A stretch of DNA of 64,000 nt from positions 27,855,311 through 27,919,310 of the forward strand of contig JACMZG010001913.1 of NCBI GenBank assembly GCA_018340805.1, given 5' to 3'. The notes below the pieces were generated by a model. It was given only the letters and a program-made list of their open reading frames with translations. It made no database searches and had not been told where the DNA came from. The position numbers were made by a program, and so were the translations under genes. The DNA is from Microvelia longipes (lineage: Eukaryota > Arthropoda > Insecta > Hemiptera > Veliidae). Positions 46,552 to 58,397 of the stretch are shown here, in pieces (positions within the stretch are counted from its first letter, which is position 1; every line of letters begins with the position of its first letter).

Positions 46552-47040
46552 CTGATTTATAGAGAGTATTCAAAAAGAGCGGTTCCTATTAACTGATTCA
46601 TTTTAATAAAGCTATTTCAATAAATAAGAAAAAAAAACAAGAAAAACTTTGGAAAAATATAAATGAAAAGTGAAGCTTTTGACATGTAAAATAGAAATGT
46701 CAAAAAGCTGTATTGACATATTTATGTATTAATATAAATAAAAAACTTTCATAAAGTCATTGTAACGCTTAAAATTAGAGTACATGAAAGAGAAAGAAAT
46801 AAAATGATTGAGAACGGGATACCTCAGAGCTTTTTGTCTCTGTAATTATTTCCCTATGCTTATGTTCACACAAATTGGCACTCTATTCGCTCTTCATTTA
46901 ATCTTTATGAAAAAAACTGCAACAGTCCCAAAGGTTTATGTAGTGGCAATTTTCGATGCTGCTAAACCCGAGGGATATGACAAAACCCATGGATACACTT
47001 TCCGTGTTAAAAAAATATCTATACTAGTTTATTAGAGAAC

Positions 47041-47310
47041 AATTAAACTGGAAAAGGATCCCTATAGCCTCTTTTCCAGATTAGATGACACCTCTCAATG
47101 TATTATAACATTGAGGGGACACCTAAACTGGAAAAGGATCCTATAGCTCTTTTCCAGATTAGATGACACTCTCTCAATGTATTATAACATTGAGGGACAC
47201 TAAACTGACACCTAAGATGGGATGCCTATAGCTCTTTTCCAGATTAGGTGACACTTTTAAGCTATTGAAACATTGTGAGATCACCTAGACTGGAAAAGGA
47301 TTCTTTTGAA
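47041..47310. repeat. 80-bp tandem array of paired hairpins
   Basis: About 3.5 units. Each has CTGGAAAAGG with its complement CTTTTCCAG, and CTCAATGT with ACATTGAG, so every unit folds into two hairpins. The flanks of the hairpins (GATTAGATGACAC, GGGGACACCTAAACTGG) are variants of the element's own termini. Confidence 0.85.
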
Positions 47311-47527
47311 GGTTAATATATCCATTTTTCAGTGTATTATCCCCCACCCATAAACCCTGGTTCCCATCAGTCCGTATGATTGCAAATTAATGGAAATATA
47401 TCCATTTTATAATTAATTTATGTTCAAAAAGTAAATAAACACAAGTGACACCTAAACTATCTATTTACCATATGACACCAAAGCTAGTTTAGATGACCCC
47501 TAAGGGGACACCTAATCTGGAAGAGTG

Positions 47528-47790
47528 CCAATTTAAGAATAAGTTAAGGTAAATTTAAGAATAAGTTGAGGTAAATTTAAGAATAAGTTGAGGTAAATTT
47601 AAGAATAAGTTGAAGTAAATTAAAAAATTGAGGTAAATTTAAGAATAAGTTGAGGTAAATTAAGAATAAGTTGAGTAAATTTAAGAATAAGTTGAAGTAA
47701 ATTAAGAAGTTGAGGTAAATTTAAGTTGAAGTAAATTAAGAATAAGTTGAGGTAAATTAAGAATAAGTTGAGGAAAAGTTGAAGGTAAAT
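47528..47790. repeat. 22-bp minisatellite, right block
   Basis: About eleven AAGAATAAGTTGAGGTAAAT-type units, increasingly shortened to the right. It is the same family as 45751-45838. It produces the Leu/Gln/Asn-rich minus-strand ORF at 47620-47811, which is not a gene. Confidence 0.93.
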
Positions 47791-47814
47791 TTTATGTCCT
47801 TTGTTTCTCATTGC

Positions 47815-48426
47815 GAACTGATTTTCCTGGTATCACTCCCTAAAGGAAAATAAAGAAAAGCAAATTTTAATTTTCTCGAGGCTTCGTGTTACAAATTACT
47901 TGTAGACTGTGTGATGACCCTGTCTCCCCTTAACAAGTACTAAAGAAGAAATTTAATAAACGAAAATTAGTTTTTGTTCCGTTCCCAAGGGATTGACTGG
48001 GTTATATTAAGATTGGAATCGTTTTCCAAGTTGATAAAATATATATTATCACACGGTGTAATGTTTATGATGACAGCAAAAGCTGCTTGGCTGTAAACAA
48101 CCTAGATATGGCATTGTCATGGCACATAAGGACTATTAATATTGAAAAAAATAGTAAGCATAACATCCTAACTCGAGATAATCATGCAAAGAGATGGTCC
48201 ATTATTCTAGTATGGAGAATAAAGCAGTCCTAAGAGGATTGGCTATTGACTATAGTCGTAACCAAACTTGCCATAGGGAATACAGATGACTGCAGACAAA
48301 ATATATAATAAATTATACATAAACAGTATATAATATAAAGAACATAAGTAACATTACATTAAACATACCAAGATATTCCGAGTGTGAGTACCCAAGTAAG
48401 GAGAGAGACTCTACTTGGCCAAACCA

Positions 48427-48431
<5 letters not shown>
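47815..48431. other. No recognised gene
   Basis: Nothing beyond AT-rich single-copy-looking sequence. If the 46-49.3 kb exons belong together this is intron. Confidence 0.5.
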
Positions 48432-48469
<38 letters not shown>

Positions 48470-48496
48470 TATATATTATATATATATATATATATA

Positions 48497-48535
<39 letters not shown>
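48432..48535. repeat. Compound (AT)n-(GT)n microsatellite
   Basis: About 65 bp of AT repeat with interruptions, then about 17 GT units. Confidence 0.97.
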
Positions 48536-48538
<3 letters not shown>

Positions 48539-48665
48539 ACCGTCATTTCGATGCAACCTCATAATCATAATTTTCTGATGAGAATTCCCTAAAATAATCA
48601 TTTTTTTTTTCCATAATATGGCCTTTAGGTCGTCTATAACATTACATTTATAATATAATACCGAC

Positions 48666-48927
48666 CTCGAGCAGATCCGATAAGTTGAGAATTGGAACGA
48701 ACAAATAAAGATCCAAGTCTTGAATATAAATGTTCTCTTTGTTCCATTTCTTTAAAGACAACATATTTTCCATATCGTATGCTGAGATAAGGAACAGACT
48801 ACGGGGGATAAGACCAAAGGAAAAAACCAACGAGATAACATCCCACTTATATACAATGTAAAGAACAAAACAGACTGGAAATATTACTAGATATTCCTTT
48901 TCCACGAATACACAGGCTTGAGAGCCG
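48666..48927 (-). CDS. Candidate hydrophobic exon
   Basis: 262 nt open from acceptor GAGTTTATTTATCAG to a moderate donor, CTCGAG|GTCGGT. The peptide has hydrophobic stretches (YLVIFPVCFVLYIVY, VISLVFSFGLIP) and a charged part (LKKWNKENIYIQDLD), which suggests one or two membrane segments. Its phase fits splicing from the start exon at 49144-49295 (AG|C = Ser), but its end phase (0) does not fit the microexon at 46525-46551. Either one of the exons is wrong or more exons exist. No family recognised. Confidence 0.35.
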
Positions 48928-49143
48928 CTGATAAATAAACTCAAATCGTTGTGGGTGGATCAATCCTATAAACCAATCCTTCAAATTTGGTAAGAAGCGC
49001 TAAAGGATCTCCTTAAGTGGCTGAAAAGCCTTTAAAAACTGTTAAACATATTACAAATAAATATCTGTTTTAGCCCCTTACAGCTTATGAAGGGGGAGTG
49101 AGAGGTGGGAGGGGGGTCTGCAGGGTTATCCTGCGGAAACCAC

Positions 49144-49295
49144 CTCAAGTAAATATGCTCTACTATGCTCAAAATTATATTGATGATAATTGTAATGACT
49201 ATTACGAAAATTAAGAACATAGCATGGATCTGAGGCGTACCACCTTGTAGATTATGAGCAGTTTCGGACTGGATATGGATCGAGGGCGCTGGCAT
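49144..49295 (-). CDS. Candidate start exon of a small membrane protein
   Basis: A true ATG in good context (TTTAAAAATGCC) opens 50 codons plus two bases. The N-terminal half is polar (MPAPSIHIQSETAHNLQGGT). It is followed by one membrane helix (residues about 26-45, AMFLIFVIVITIIINIILSI) and then VEHIYL. The donor AG|GTGGTT is weak. Without splicing the frame would read on to 87 codons, ending at 49032. Both 48666-48927 and the 46.5-kb microexon are phase-compatible next exons. No family recognised. Confidence 0.4.
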
Positions 49296-49299
49296 TTTT

Positions 49300-50850
49300 A
49301 AAATGGAGGACTATGTCATACATATTCATTGAAGACAATTATCAATAAAGTTATTAAAAAAAACTAAAAGATGCAGTCTCATGACAATCAAAAGAATGCC
49401 TGCAGCAATGCCGTTAACTGCGCAACTTTTTATTATATTTATAAAAATGATAATGTAAAAATCATACGACAAAAAAACTTTAAAAACTTTTAAGTCCATT
49501 GTAAAAAATAAGAAGTCAAGAGCATCATATGTTTTAAAGACAAGTTCAACAAGTTATAAGTAACAGTAAAATTATAAAAATATTATTTTTTATATTTATA
49601 AGAAGAGATTTAAAGAAACGACGAAAGTACTAACTCTAATTTCAATGAATTCTTTATTATACATTGTTTATGAATTTTTTCTTGTGGACCAGGTTACACC
49701 CTACCAAGTCAAACTGCATTCCAAGCATGATTCTATCATTCGAAATTCTCTAAAAATCTTCTATATTTAATTTAAGAATGTTTTATTAAATTTTCGACAC
49801 GGGTGTCTACCTTAACCCAGCTTCAATCGATTGAACGAAAGCTTTAATTGGTTCATAAACGATTTAGGATTGCATATTGAGAGAGAGGAGAAGAAAAGTG
49901 AAGACATGAAGGGAGAGGGTTTCTTTTTATAGGAGATTCCAAAGAGATAAAGCAAGTTGAGGGGAGTCGATGCAAGGGGAGCTACGGCACGTGGCATACT
50001 CCTCTACGTAGCTCTGTCTACTCCAGACTTACCTAGCCATTATAAGGTTCCTAAACTTTGGTAGCAGCACTCCATTCTATATATTGACTGACTTCACCAA
50101 AGGATCATTGGTCAAGAAAATCCTAGGTCAAGTCAGAAAAAAAGTATTTTTCTGACCAGGGCTATTACAGAGGACTTTTCTTGCAAAGAAGTCTCTGGTC
50201 ACAGGGCAAATGGATTTCATCCTTGACCCCAAATCACCTCAATAATAATAAAATACCCAGCAAAATCATTTTTCATCAAATAGAACGGCGTGATTGACAA
50301 AGCTGTTGGTATCAACATCTAAAAACAACCTTTATAATAGTGTTTTAGATAATAGTGTGTTAGAAACTCGTTTAAGATAGGACATTCCTGACATGGGCCG
50401 AAGGGCAGTAATAGTAAGTTAGAACCAGAAGAGTTAGTAATAGTTAACTGACTGACGACAAACACTTCCTCGTATCCACACCGAGACTGCCTACGAGTAC
50501 TCCATCTAACAATTACCCAAGGCCCTGCATTAAGGTTCAATGCAGTCTCACGGCAGGATACAACACACATTAATAAGTCAGCGAAACGTATCTATGAATC
50601 CCCCTCTTCCGAAGCTCTATAAATAAGGGAGGCTTGCCTCATCATATTTAAAAACAGTTAAAGTAAAAAAAAACTGAATTTAAACAAAAATATTTACAAA
50701 TTAAAGCTGCTTCATAAGTTTCCGGTCAATTCTCTTCCCGCCCATTTCTTTTTTGAAAAGTTGTCGCGATATACCCGGCACCTTTTTTGTATCCCCCCTA
50801 ATCGCTCTGTTACTATTTGTATTTTAGACGCTGCTACCATCACCTTTTCA
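49300..50850. other. No supported gene; one strong donor
   Basis: On the minus strand ATGGCTAG|GTAAGTCTGG at about 50027-50035 is a near-consensus donor after a short open stretch reading NGVLLPKFRNLIMA, preceded by a weak acceptor. TATAAAAAG occurs further along on the minus strand near 49931. The evidence is too thin for an exon call. Other ORFs (49812-49997, 50319-50570, both minus) show no motif. Confidence 0.35.
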
Positions 50851-50854
50851 TGTC

Positions 50855-51106
50855 CTATAGCACGGCATTTGCACCGAAAAAAGGGCATAGTCTTAGTATT
50901 AATAAAAAGGCAATATCGATATATAAGGATCTGTTTAGAATTAAGTGATTCTTATGGAGCAAAAAGTTGACGTATCTTTTAATTTGTTCTAATTTATTAC
51001 AAATCGCATCGTTAGGGTTAATTAAATGTCTTCGATGACGTAACGTACGTTTGTACATGGACAACATTTCTTTTCTTCCAGCTCTAACAAAGTCCCCTAA
51101 CTTCAT
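50855..51106 (-). CDS. Small ORF with LYR-like motif
   Basis: This is a complete 83-codon frame from ATG to TAG, with stop codons just upstream in frame. The N-terminus MKLGDFVRAGRKEMLSMYKR followed by TLRHRRHL resembles the L-Y-R/K signature of LYR-motif proteins, which act in mitochondrial iron-sulfur cluster delivery and respiratory-complex assembly; the spacing is closest to LYRM2. After about residue 35 similarity fades, and the C-terminus is hydrophobic and AT-rich in codons, so the ORF may run into an intron or be a decayed copy. The opposite strand is also open upstream (51124-51348), with a donor-like GCG|GTGAGT. Confidence 0.35.
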   Translation of the reverse strand: MKLGDFVRAGRKEMLSMYKRTLRHRRHLINPNDAICNKLEQIKRYVNFLLHKNHLILNRSLYIDIAFLLILRLCPFFGANAVL

Positions 51107-51359
51107 TTATCATTGTTTGACAAATGAAGTCACGCTTTCATTTTTGTCTGCCGTCTCTATTGACATCGGTTCATCAAAAAGGCTGTCCGGGCACCTCTAA
51201 CTTGGTCCTATTGTCGGAAATAGAAAGCGATTTGTGGTTCCGAAGGATGGTACTTGATTTAATGATTCATGCGGTGAGTTGGGTGAAAGTTAGCTTCGTG
51301 CTGATATTGGATAACGTTGCGTCAGTCACCAAGTCTTCTAGAATTTGAATTCAACTTCT

Positions 51360-53425
51360 CCGACTCAGGAATAATTTGTACAACCCTATCTCATAAACTT
51401 GTAAATGACCCTTATCATACAAAGAAAACCCAATAAACTGGATCCAATACACGTAGACGAAATTTAATAAAGCCTAAAAAAACCCTTGGGAGCCACTAAG
51501 AAAAGCCTCAGGGATAATTATAGTTGACAGATTATTTTTACACTAAATGCTATATCTTCCTCGCGAAGCCACGAAAACTAAGAAACTCTTGCAAACTTCG
51601 TAATCATAGTAAAGCGTTAGTGCACAGTACAAGTCTTACAGCAAAAGCTACGTAAATAACTGTAGCTTAAATTTGTTCAACAAAATTCGACACCTAGTTC
51701 TCTATTGACTATTTTTCAAAGAAAGCTAGATAGTCAGCAATTGTATAAGAAGGAAGTGGTTAAAAATATTCCAAGCAATATAATTGAAACAACAAAACGG
51801 AGTAGCAGAGCAAAAAATGTTGCATCTGATAAGAAGTTGTGACGGGCTAGTAACCAGCTGTGACGTAACGAACCTGAGCGATGTCACGCCCTATTAATAC
51901 TTGCTGAACTGTCTTGACACAGACTTGTGACATATTCATAACAGGATTCGTTTTATTTTTTAACTATAGTTAGTTAATGATGATGTCTCGAGTTAAAACA
52001 GCTCGAGTTCGATTCTGATCGGTGATCTAAAAATATAATACTCAGGATTAAGTTTTGATTTGGTTATTAGACATAAAACGATCCAGGCTTCAAGTCAAAA
52101 TTGTAATGCGTAGCTTACTAGCATTTTGTTTTATACACAATTTTATTTTAAAGTATAATTTTTTTACTTTTCCACGCATTTAACCGCAGGTATACAAAAA
52201 GCATTGCATTAACAATAAAAATCTGAAACCAGGATCTAATTAAAACTTCAGATAATACTGATCTTTAAAATGTTTTAGCCCATTTCCTTTGGGAAATCCA
52301 GACAAATAGTAATGCTACTGACAAGAAATTTATGCAATAAATTATTAAAAAAAACAAAAACTTCATAAAATAATTGTTGTTGCTATTTAGAAATAAAGCA
52401 AGAAATGAAAACTTTTAGAATGCAAATTTTATGTTAATTTTCATGAAGGAAAATCTAAGAATTGCGTAGTTTTGCGCAATTCGCCTTGTTGTCATGGAAT
52501 AGTCAGAACCTCCCGCGCATGTCATTTTGATAAAAAACCCATACGCATGGCCATCTTCAATATTTCATTTTAACCTCGACAAAAAAAAACTTTGGTCAAT
52601 CTTCCATAACCAAGCTAGCACCAACAGCTAAGAAAGAACCGCCATAGCTAAGAGACCATCAGAGAAAAAAGGCTGTACTAACAAAACTGATAAGTATATA
52701 TTCCCAAAACTAATGAGTATAATATAAGAGCATAGTATTGCAAAACTAAGGCAAACTATGGACCAGACCTAAGAGAGGAAAACACTAACACGAGAAGTAT
52801 GGTAACAAGAACTAGGATAAAATTATCTCATCGAAACTAATTCGAATCACATGATGTAAAGTAGAAACACCTGATTTAAGGTAAAAGCGCGGAATCATAT
52901 AAGTTTATTTGTAGACCAGTTTATACCTTAAAAATAGAGGAAGTGTCAGAACAAAAATTTAAAATTCTAAACAGAATAGAAACTGCGAAGAAGTGTTGGC
53001 AGTTGCTGAAGCAGTCGTATCCGTTTTAAAGCTTCACGTAACATAATCATCTTCTTTTTTTCTTGTCGAAGTCAGCAAAAGAATAAATTTTACCTAACAC
53101 CCTGCTACAGGATTTTTTTGTTGCGAATTTTAAATTTCAGAATTCGCAACCAAATATTGAAAATTTCAGAGGAACGAATTATAAAATCAAACTAGATCTT
53201 GAAGTGAGTGCGCTTATACATATTAAAATATTCCTTCCACTCTACCTAACACTACTTGCTAATTCAATACAGCGCAGCGTCCTGATTTTAGAGTGTTAAC
53301 ATCAGCAGCTTAGAGAGTTGGGTATCCCAAAACACATTTAAAAGTTGGAAAAAACAATGGAATTCAATATATCTAGAATGAAGGGATGTAAATTAAAGGT
53401 TGCAGACGAAACATGCTGGGAACTT
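51360..53425. other. No recognised gene; R1 5' fragment
   Basis: AT-rich. 52165-52245 (plus) is the R1 5' end (TTTTTACTTTTCCACG, CCGCAGGTATAC, AAATCTGAAACCAGGAT). A GAGTTCGATTCTGAT string at about 52006 is a lone B-box-like match. Confidence 0.5.
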
Positions 53426-53430
53426 TTTGC

Positions 53431-53489
53431 AACCTCATATAAGAAATATGAGGTTTCATATGAGGAATCTTGACAATAAGTCAAGATTC
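53431..53489. repeat. Two adjacent perfect 10-bp hairpins
   Basis: AACCTCATAT pairs with ATATGAGGTT (5-nt loop). Nine bases on, GAATCTTGAC pairs with GTCAAGATTC (5-nt loop) and is followed by TTTTTT. Near 53690 CCTGAAGATCATGTAGGTGA followed by AACCCGTC weakly resembles the Penelope-type tails. Confidence 0.85.
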
Positions 53490-54378
53490 TTTTTTACAGC
53501 TCATTTTTAAGTTAATAGGTTCGTAGGCATAATTTTGAAATACCCCAATAAAAATATTGATTTTTTTTGATAACCTAAGTAGAGGTTATAGGGTTTATAA
53601 CCAATGATCGGGATCTTCTATAAACCTATTCCTGATCACGACTGAAAAAAATTAAGAATCTAATGAGGTAGTCTCTCCTGAAGATCATGTAGGTGAAACC
53701 CGTCCAGCATTGGTCAGATAAATGAAGTATCGATTATACTTCAACTTGTTATCTTGATATTCCAACACGCTACTAGAATTAAAATTCGCTCGTCATGCTA
53801 CTCGAACCGGTCAGCAACCATTTGCATGTTTATTTATGTTAAACATTTCTGTTTCAGTAATTCTCTGAGTGTTTAAGTATTCCAAGCCAGACCTAAGCGG
53901 AAACTCATTGGAATTAGAGGTAGCAAGGCATCAAGGCCTTCCTAACAGTTTTCTTTGTTTTACTTTATTTTTTCAATTCTTACCAAGTACGGTAATTTTA
54001 AGTAAATAAGAAATTTACAATAAATGTCTTCTCTAAGTAAGACGCAGATCAACAACTGTAAAAAGAAGGGATGCCATCAAGAATTGAAAATTCAGTTTTA
54101 TTTACATGGTTACCTGTTAAAATACTGTATTTTTATTTTGACTATCGTAATTATATTTTTACTTAGATAAACAAATACGAAGAGAGGCACGAAAATAAAA
54201 AATGCCTCTATTTTTACGCGGAATATTTAATATTTACGAGATATTCTTCCACAAGAAAGAATTTTTTCGAATCTTAATGCTTTACCAGGTTGAAATACCT
54301 GGTATAACCTAAAATAAGGGCATTATCCATAAACATAAACTAGGAAAAAATCTCGTTTACTTATATATTTATCATATT

Positions 54379-54384
<6 letters not shown>

Positions 54385-54443
<59 letters not shown>
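54385..54443. repeat. (AT)n microsatellite
   Basis: Pure AT run followed by T-rich DNA to 54600. A shorter AT run is at 54866-54891. Confidence 0.95.
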
Positions 54444-54447
<4 letters not shown>

Positions 54448-54639
54448 TTATGATTTTTAATTTGGTTTTTTGTTTTAATCCTATGATTGTAGTTATTATT
54501 ATATATATTTTTGTTTAAATATTTGTTTTATTTTTATTTTATATTTTTATTTTTTTAATCTTTTACTTCCTTTTCCTTTTTATGTTTTTTTTTTTTTTTT
54601 AGTAAGAGTTTGTTTATGTTTGTGGCGTAAGTTTAAGTT

Positions 54640-54800
54640 TTAACGTGTCTTTAGAGTACATTCCGCGCGTATCTAGAGTGTTTAGTCGGCACATGCGCAC
54701 ACCCTGAGTACCCTTCCTTCTACGTCCTTATCTTCTTCCACGTGTTTCTACTTCAGTTTTTCTCGGCCTGTTGAAGGGTGTAGACGCACTCGAAAGCTTG
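54640..54800 (+). repeat. GC-richer segment, possible Penelope-type tail
   Basis: TCGGCCTGTTGAAGGGTG followed by CGCACTCGAAAGCTTGCAAG has the CTGxxGAAGG...CGAAA layout of hammerhead-like element ends, but the stem is imperfect. A donor-like GCAA|GTGAGT follows. The ORF at 54771-55058 crosses an AT microsatellite and is not called. Confidence 0.3.
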
Positions 54801-54863
54801 CAAGTGAGTTTTATTACTTTAAAAATGTCGTACTATTTAGTTTTTATCTTTAAATTTAGTTGT

Positions 54864-54894
<31 letters not shown>

Positions 54895-54899
54895 ATATT

Positions 54900-57470
54900 G
54901 CATGCTCAACACCTCGGGTCTATAAAAAGAACTGGTTAAAGTTTGAGGGAAATTTAAGAAGGAGTCTTAAATTGACAGCTAAGTCTTTAGAAATGCTAAA
55001 AATGGTTTCTATTGAATGTGTTTTAGTCCAAAGAGACTACAACCACACCTGCTGCTAGCTTTTTTGTCATTATATCGCCCCTTATTCAAGCATATCAATG
55101 GAGGTTGCACCTGACCAATGAGCCTTTAAAATGGTAACATACTTGCCTGGAAGAACAAGCGGCACTCACCTCTCCCATACCTATACAATCCTAAAATTAA
55201 AGATTGTCAGAGCACATACAATAAAAGGTCAATTCTGAGTGTCTCTAGAGTGGCCACTCAAAGGTATTAAGTAGCCTCAACTCCCCCTAAATATTGATTT
55301 TACCTGAGAGAAGAATTTGTACAGAGGTCAGTAGCAGGGTTGCGTGTTGCTTCGTCAGTAGCGTGATGCCCACCAGATCCTTATCTATTTATAAAATCAA
55401 ATCTATCCCTTTACTGCTACTCTGAGAAATAAATTTTAGATTAAATAAAAAGGTCAAGACTTTAGGAGATAAACAAGAGTCATTATACAGGAGTCAACTT
55501 CGACCGCTGACAAGTAAGAAGAGTTTGGATCCTTTTCACCGGCTTATACATCCTATATACATAAAACTATCCATATAAATAAAATGTGAATATTAAATAA
55601 TACAGCAGATCATTAAAACTACATTTTATGTACTGTCATATGATGAAGTTGTTAAAAGCCAAATGAAGAGATATCGCGCACAAGGGTCTGATGAATTGTT
55701 AAACACCTTTTAGCCCACGCTCCATAATAACAATGGCAACCCCTAAAGCTAAATCGACGTCTCTAAAAATTAAACAAAAAAAACGTTGACTACACTCATG
55801 TATTTAGCTTTATTGGCTAAACCTCATGAAGACATTAACATGAATTATTAGAAAGCCATGACTTGCCTTGTAAAAATATCACACTATTTTTTCACTAGAC
55901 ATATTTTTCTCCTAGAACAGAAAGTAATGAGCAAACAGCAATAATTAGATTATTGAAAACGGATTGCTAACTTTCGACACCTCCAGTTATCAGCAGTAAC
56001 GTTAAAGCCTCTGAACTTATAAATTCCAAAGGCACAAGACAAACCTCAAGTTGAGTCCAAAGAAGTCACAGACCCATTTAGTATTTTGGCATACACTAGC
56101 GTGGCTGCTAATGATCTCTTTTTGCTCGATCATATTTCCACTCGATGTTTAGGGAGAACATAATACTTTTCCTTAAACTTTCGGTAGTAGGTGAGGAAAA
56201 GTAAAAATTAAATCCAGTTAAAATACTATCTGGGCAGTTAAGTTCCCATTACATTTTCAATAGAATTCAAGCCGACCTTTTCCCCCAAGAATACGCGCCA
56301 TTTTCTAATGAAAATTCACTAAAAGTGAAAAAGAATTAATTCATAACAAAGGTACTATACCTTTGTAATATAGGATCTTACATACTTGGAATCATGTTTA
56401 GCACGCAAACATAATTTGAGAAGAATCATAATTTAGATCATACAAGTAAAGAAAGGAAAAATTTAAGCGTAGGACGAAGGGCGAAGGAATATGAAGCTAA
56501 ATTTATACGTCGTATTGTGTTTGGAATCCTTGAGTCAAGTAGAGCCAAGCGCAGCGTAATATAAGAAGACTCCTTTGTGCTTCTCTTGAACTCTGGCATA
56601 ATGTTACAGAGTGAGACACTAAAGCAATGTAAAGTTATATAGTTTATATCTTCATTTGATCAGGTTGAATACCTCAAGATTTCCTTCATTCCAAAGAAAC
56701 AAATACTATGTGAAAGCAGTGATGACCACGGATCACGCATACCAGTATGTATTGAAGTTGTACGCAGGGATGTAAAATGCACTGGCGGTCTTAAAACCTT
56801 CGCTCCATTTCTCTCAACTAAACAGCTATGCTTGTTTCGGCCGGGGTTCCAATCCAGCTTTAGAACAATACTTTCCTATATATACCTGCAGTAGATGGTA
56901 GAAGGCATAGAAACATCAGTAATAGTGAATTCCCTTTAAAATAATCACTAATGAGACAGGTAGCATAGAGGGAGACGAAGTCGGAAATATATCAGGATTT
57001 CTTAGAAGAAATCTTTTACCAGGATAATATATGTTAAAACACACACACATAAATGTGTGAGTGTATAGTGCGTGTATTTCTAGAGTAATCTCGTGTATTT
57101 CTAGAGTAAGCACTCCATCTTTGGAACAGATTAAGATATTTAAATGAACATTGAGATGAACACAAACCTATTAAAACCAGGTTGTTGAGACACCTCAACA
57201 TTGGTTAAACACAAACATCGACCCGTTTGTTGAGAAATTTTAAAAAATTGGTAAAATTGAAGGTTACAATTTTTTCCTAAAACCTACGTGGATAACCAGA
57301 AACCTTGAAGACGGACGGTATGTGACAAGTTTCAGGGAGGTGTCGTTTTCGATATTCGCTTGAAGCTCTGAGTAAAATGAAACCGGATCGGAGTCGGCAC
57401 TTAAAGCCAGGGTTCCTAGGAATGACTCTTGGGGCCGCCAAAAAATTGTTTGTTCCCCATTAGAAAAGTA
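54900..57470. other. No recognised gene; R1 fragments and a hairpin
   Basis: 56130-56213 (minus) is an R1 5' end (TTTTTACTTTTCCTC, CTACCGAAAG, AAAAGTATTATGTTCTCC). A more decayed one lies near 56850-56890. A 9-bp hairpin (ACAAAGGTA/TACCTTTGT) is at 56346-56366. No exon was recognised. Confidence 0.45.
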
Positions 57471-57479
57471 CTGTGTTTG

Positions 57480-58165
57480 TGCTAAAAATCTAAAACCGAT
57501 ATTTCAACTGAAATATCCATTTCTTGTGTTTGCAATACCTCTTAAGTGTTTTTATACCAAGTTGCATCTCTGTATCAGTGTGTTTCATATCACCATGTGT
57601 GTCCCAGCGTGTTTACATCAAAGAGTTGAAACTAGGTAACAAATCAATCTTTAGGTCTATAAATTGTTCTTTCCGCAAGATAATTTGATGTCATTAACCG
57701 TCATTAATGACTCAGCAAAATTTGAAACATTAATAAAACTCAGAAAACTGAGTTTGAATGGTTTTAAAACTCGCATGTTGTACTATAATATCGTTTAAGC
57801 TCGCATGGTGTACTATAATAGACTTTAAATTCGTTTTAATTTTATTCTAAATAAAATGAATTTTGGCACGAGTGCATTCCTTCATGTCATTAATGCGTTC
57901 ACTAAATACCTTTTCAATACGGATATATTTAATATATCCAAGGTTTTTATGGATCTCTAATGTTAAGTAGCATCATGCGAGGTCAGTAACGGGGTAGGTG
58001 ATCGCTTAGAGTAAAACTGTTACTGCATGTAAACATGTTACTGCAATTCAAGTCAGGTAATTTTTATATCTTGAGGACGAGCGATGCGATTCCTAAGTAG
58101 TGAGAATGAGAGTAGTGAATCAGATATGGTGAGAAAAAGTTCCGAGGTACCCCGTACCCGATTTT
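57480..58165 (+). repeat. Family R1 copy
   Basis: Blocks in order: AAACCGATATTTCAACTG, AATACCTCTTAAGTG, CCCAGCGTGTTTACATC, AAATCAATCTTTAGGTCTA, GCATCATGCGAGGTCAGTA, GAGGACGAGCGATGCGATTC and the terminal CGAGGTACCCCGTACCCGAT. Short AT-rich insertions interrupt the middle. Confidence 0.7.
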
Positions 58166-58397
58166 GTTATATTGGGACTATTTAAGTTTACAGCTACGAA
58201 ATTATTCAGAAGCGGAGGTCCGTAACCTAGACTTTTATTGGAATGAAATTTCCTTTGAAATACGTGTTTCTTTGATTAACAATCTATTCCCTACTCAAGT
58301 TTTCTGTCTATACTTACATGCTGAACATAACCACTTGTTACTCATTTTTTCGGATTTTTAAATTGAATGCGCTAAAACCCTAGTGCGAATGATAGTG

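Larger units (their letters stand above)
45836..47540. mobile_element. Long-inverted-end element interrupting the minisatellite
   Basis: The ends are inverted copies: TTCAGATTAGGTGTCCCC at about 45848-45865 against the complement of GGGGACACCTAATCTGGAAG near 47511-47530. The homology continues inward (ATGGGAACTAGGG and GGGGAAAATACTCT at 45898-45940 against the complement of 47305-47375). The element sits inside a 22-bp minisatellite. It contains two exon-like sequences and an 80-bp hairpin array. No transposase frame was seen, and any target duplication is masked by the repeat unit. The superfamily is unknown. Confidence 0.6.

Noticed and set aside
47620..47811. Leu/Asn/Gln-rich ORF
   Set aside because: It is entirely the 22-bp minisatellite.
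49921..49935. TATA-box promoter (minus strand)
   Set aside because: TATAAAAAG alone is expected by chance in AT-rich DNA and no initiator or supported gene follows.
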